From contig QCCF01000001.1 in the NCBI GenBank assembly GCA_003281365.1, forward strand, positions 62,001-126,000: a stretch of DNA of 64,000 bases, written 5' to 3'. A program made the position numbers and the translations under genes. The notes under the pieces were generated by a model. The model ran no database searches. It was not told where the DNA came from and was given only the letters and a program-made list of their open reading frames with translations. Source of the DNA: Prochlorococcus sp. AG-347-K18 (GTDB lineage Bacteria > Cyanobacteriota > Cyanobacteriia > PCC-6307 > Cyanobiaceae). Positions 63,525-64,000 of this stretch are shown in pieces; the stretch's first letter is position 1; every line of letters begins with the position of its first letter.

Positions 63525-64000
63525 ATGCGTAGAAGCTTACGAGATTCAATAGTTGGATTTTCCTTATTAGGAGGAATTCTAATATTCACATTTTTTACTT
63601 TTTGGTTAAGAGGAGTAAGATTATCTTCAAAAAATTGGCACCTCTTTGCGGAATTTGATAACGCAAGCGGTTTATCAAAAAAGTCTCCAGTTACTTACAG
63701 AGGAATTTTAGTAGGGTCAATAGAAGAAATTTTATTTACTAATGAATCAATCAAAGCAAAAATAGTTTTAAATAATCCTGAGATTATTCTTCCAAGGCCG
63801 ACATTTGCAAGGGTAGTGACGAATTCTTTCCTTGGAGGAGATGTTCAAGTCTCTTTAGAAAGTAGTGAAAAAATAATTCCTAAAAATATTGAAAAACCTA
63901 CTTCTGAAAAATGCGATACAAAACTAATTATTTGCGAGGGAGATATTATCACTGGGAAACAACTATCAAGTCTTTCAAATATAACCAATAGAATTAGTCA
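63525..64000 (+). CDS. MCE (MlaD-like) lipid-binding protein, N-terminal part
   Basis: The frame opens MRRSLRDSIVGFSLLGGILI with a membrane anchor (FTFFTFWLRGV). An MCE domain follows (ASGLSKKSPVTYRGILVGSI and ARVVTNSFLGGDVQVSLE). MCE proteins form the periplasmic ring or tube that carries phospholipids. It is cut by the window's right edge at about 158 residues. It follows the ATPase by 5 bp in one operon. Confidence 0.9.
   Translation, partial: MRRSLRDSIVGFSLLGGILIFTFFTFWLRGVRLSSKNWHLFAEFDNASGLSKKSPVTYRGILVGSIEEILFTNESIKAKIVLNNPEIILPRPTFARVVTNSFLGGDVQVSLESSEKIIPKNIEKPTSEKCDTKLIICEGDIITGKQLSSLSNITNRIS

Overview
The window is a low-GC (AT-rich outside the rRNA genes), gene-dense piece of a marine picocyanobacterial chromosome, almost certainly a high-light-adapted Prochlorococcus. 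The evidence is the photosynthesis gene set (psaE, psbB-psbT, psbM, psbEFLJ, petB-petD, ndhCKJ), a degenerate phycoerythrin beta subunit with its lyase, a PTOX-type plastoquinol oxidase, many 30-80 residue conserved-looking proteins, and tight intergenic spacing. The strain cannot be named from the sequence alone.

Layout. Positions 1-10.8 kb hold small hypothetical genes, a broken cupin gene, thiD-tenA (thiamine pyrimidine salvage), a photolyase/cryptochrome, a proline iminopeptidase, a structured non-coding stretch at about 7.2-7.5 kb, a CPBP protease and the ribosome-rescue factor arfB. Positions 10.9-24.5 kb are richest in very small membrane proteins. They also contain prxQ, tatA, a Nif11-like peptide, a CrtI/CrtISO-type oxidoreductase, PTOX, a poly-Gln micro-protein, an HLIP-like micro-protein, a double GNAT protein, an aldehyde dehydrogenase and a LysM protein. 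psaE-mutM then precedes a complete minus-strand rRNA operon (16S-tRNA-Ile-tRNA-Ala-23S-5S, about 25.6-30.7 kb).

Positions 31.3-43 kb contain a GH100 invertase, petD/petB, ctpA, an HD hydrolase, minCDE, tRNA-Thr, tsaC-prmC, psbM, a ferredoxin, and psbB-psbT. Positions 42.9-50 kb contain nrdR, rpsA, metK with a FGGY kinase, tRNA-Phe, a VTT membrane protein, and the convergent cpeS/cpeB pair. Positions 50-64 kb contain a UvrD/PcrA helicase, a CCA/polyA polymerase, an NADH-dehydrogenase-like/SelD fusion, mtnP, psbJLFE-ycf48-rubredoxin (minus strand), ndhCKJ, yvcK, and the start of an MCE-type lipid ABC transporter that runs off the window.

The recognisable genes are mostly core: photosystem II and b6f subunits with their assembly factors (Ycf48, rubredoxin, CtpA), electron-flow outlets (NDH-1, PTOX), translation and RNA maintenance, cell division placement (MinCDE) and one-carbon/SAM metabolism (MetK, MtnP). 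I see no CRISPR array, transposase, prophage or classic defence island. The most unusual signals are a structured intergenic RNA candidate, two LexA-like boxes 20 bp apart before an uncharacterised gene, a micro-protein with an HLIP-like chlorophyll motif, a fresh-looking pseudogene, and extreme packing of divergent and convergent genes.
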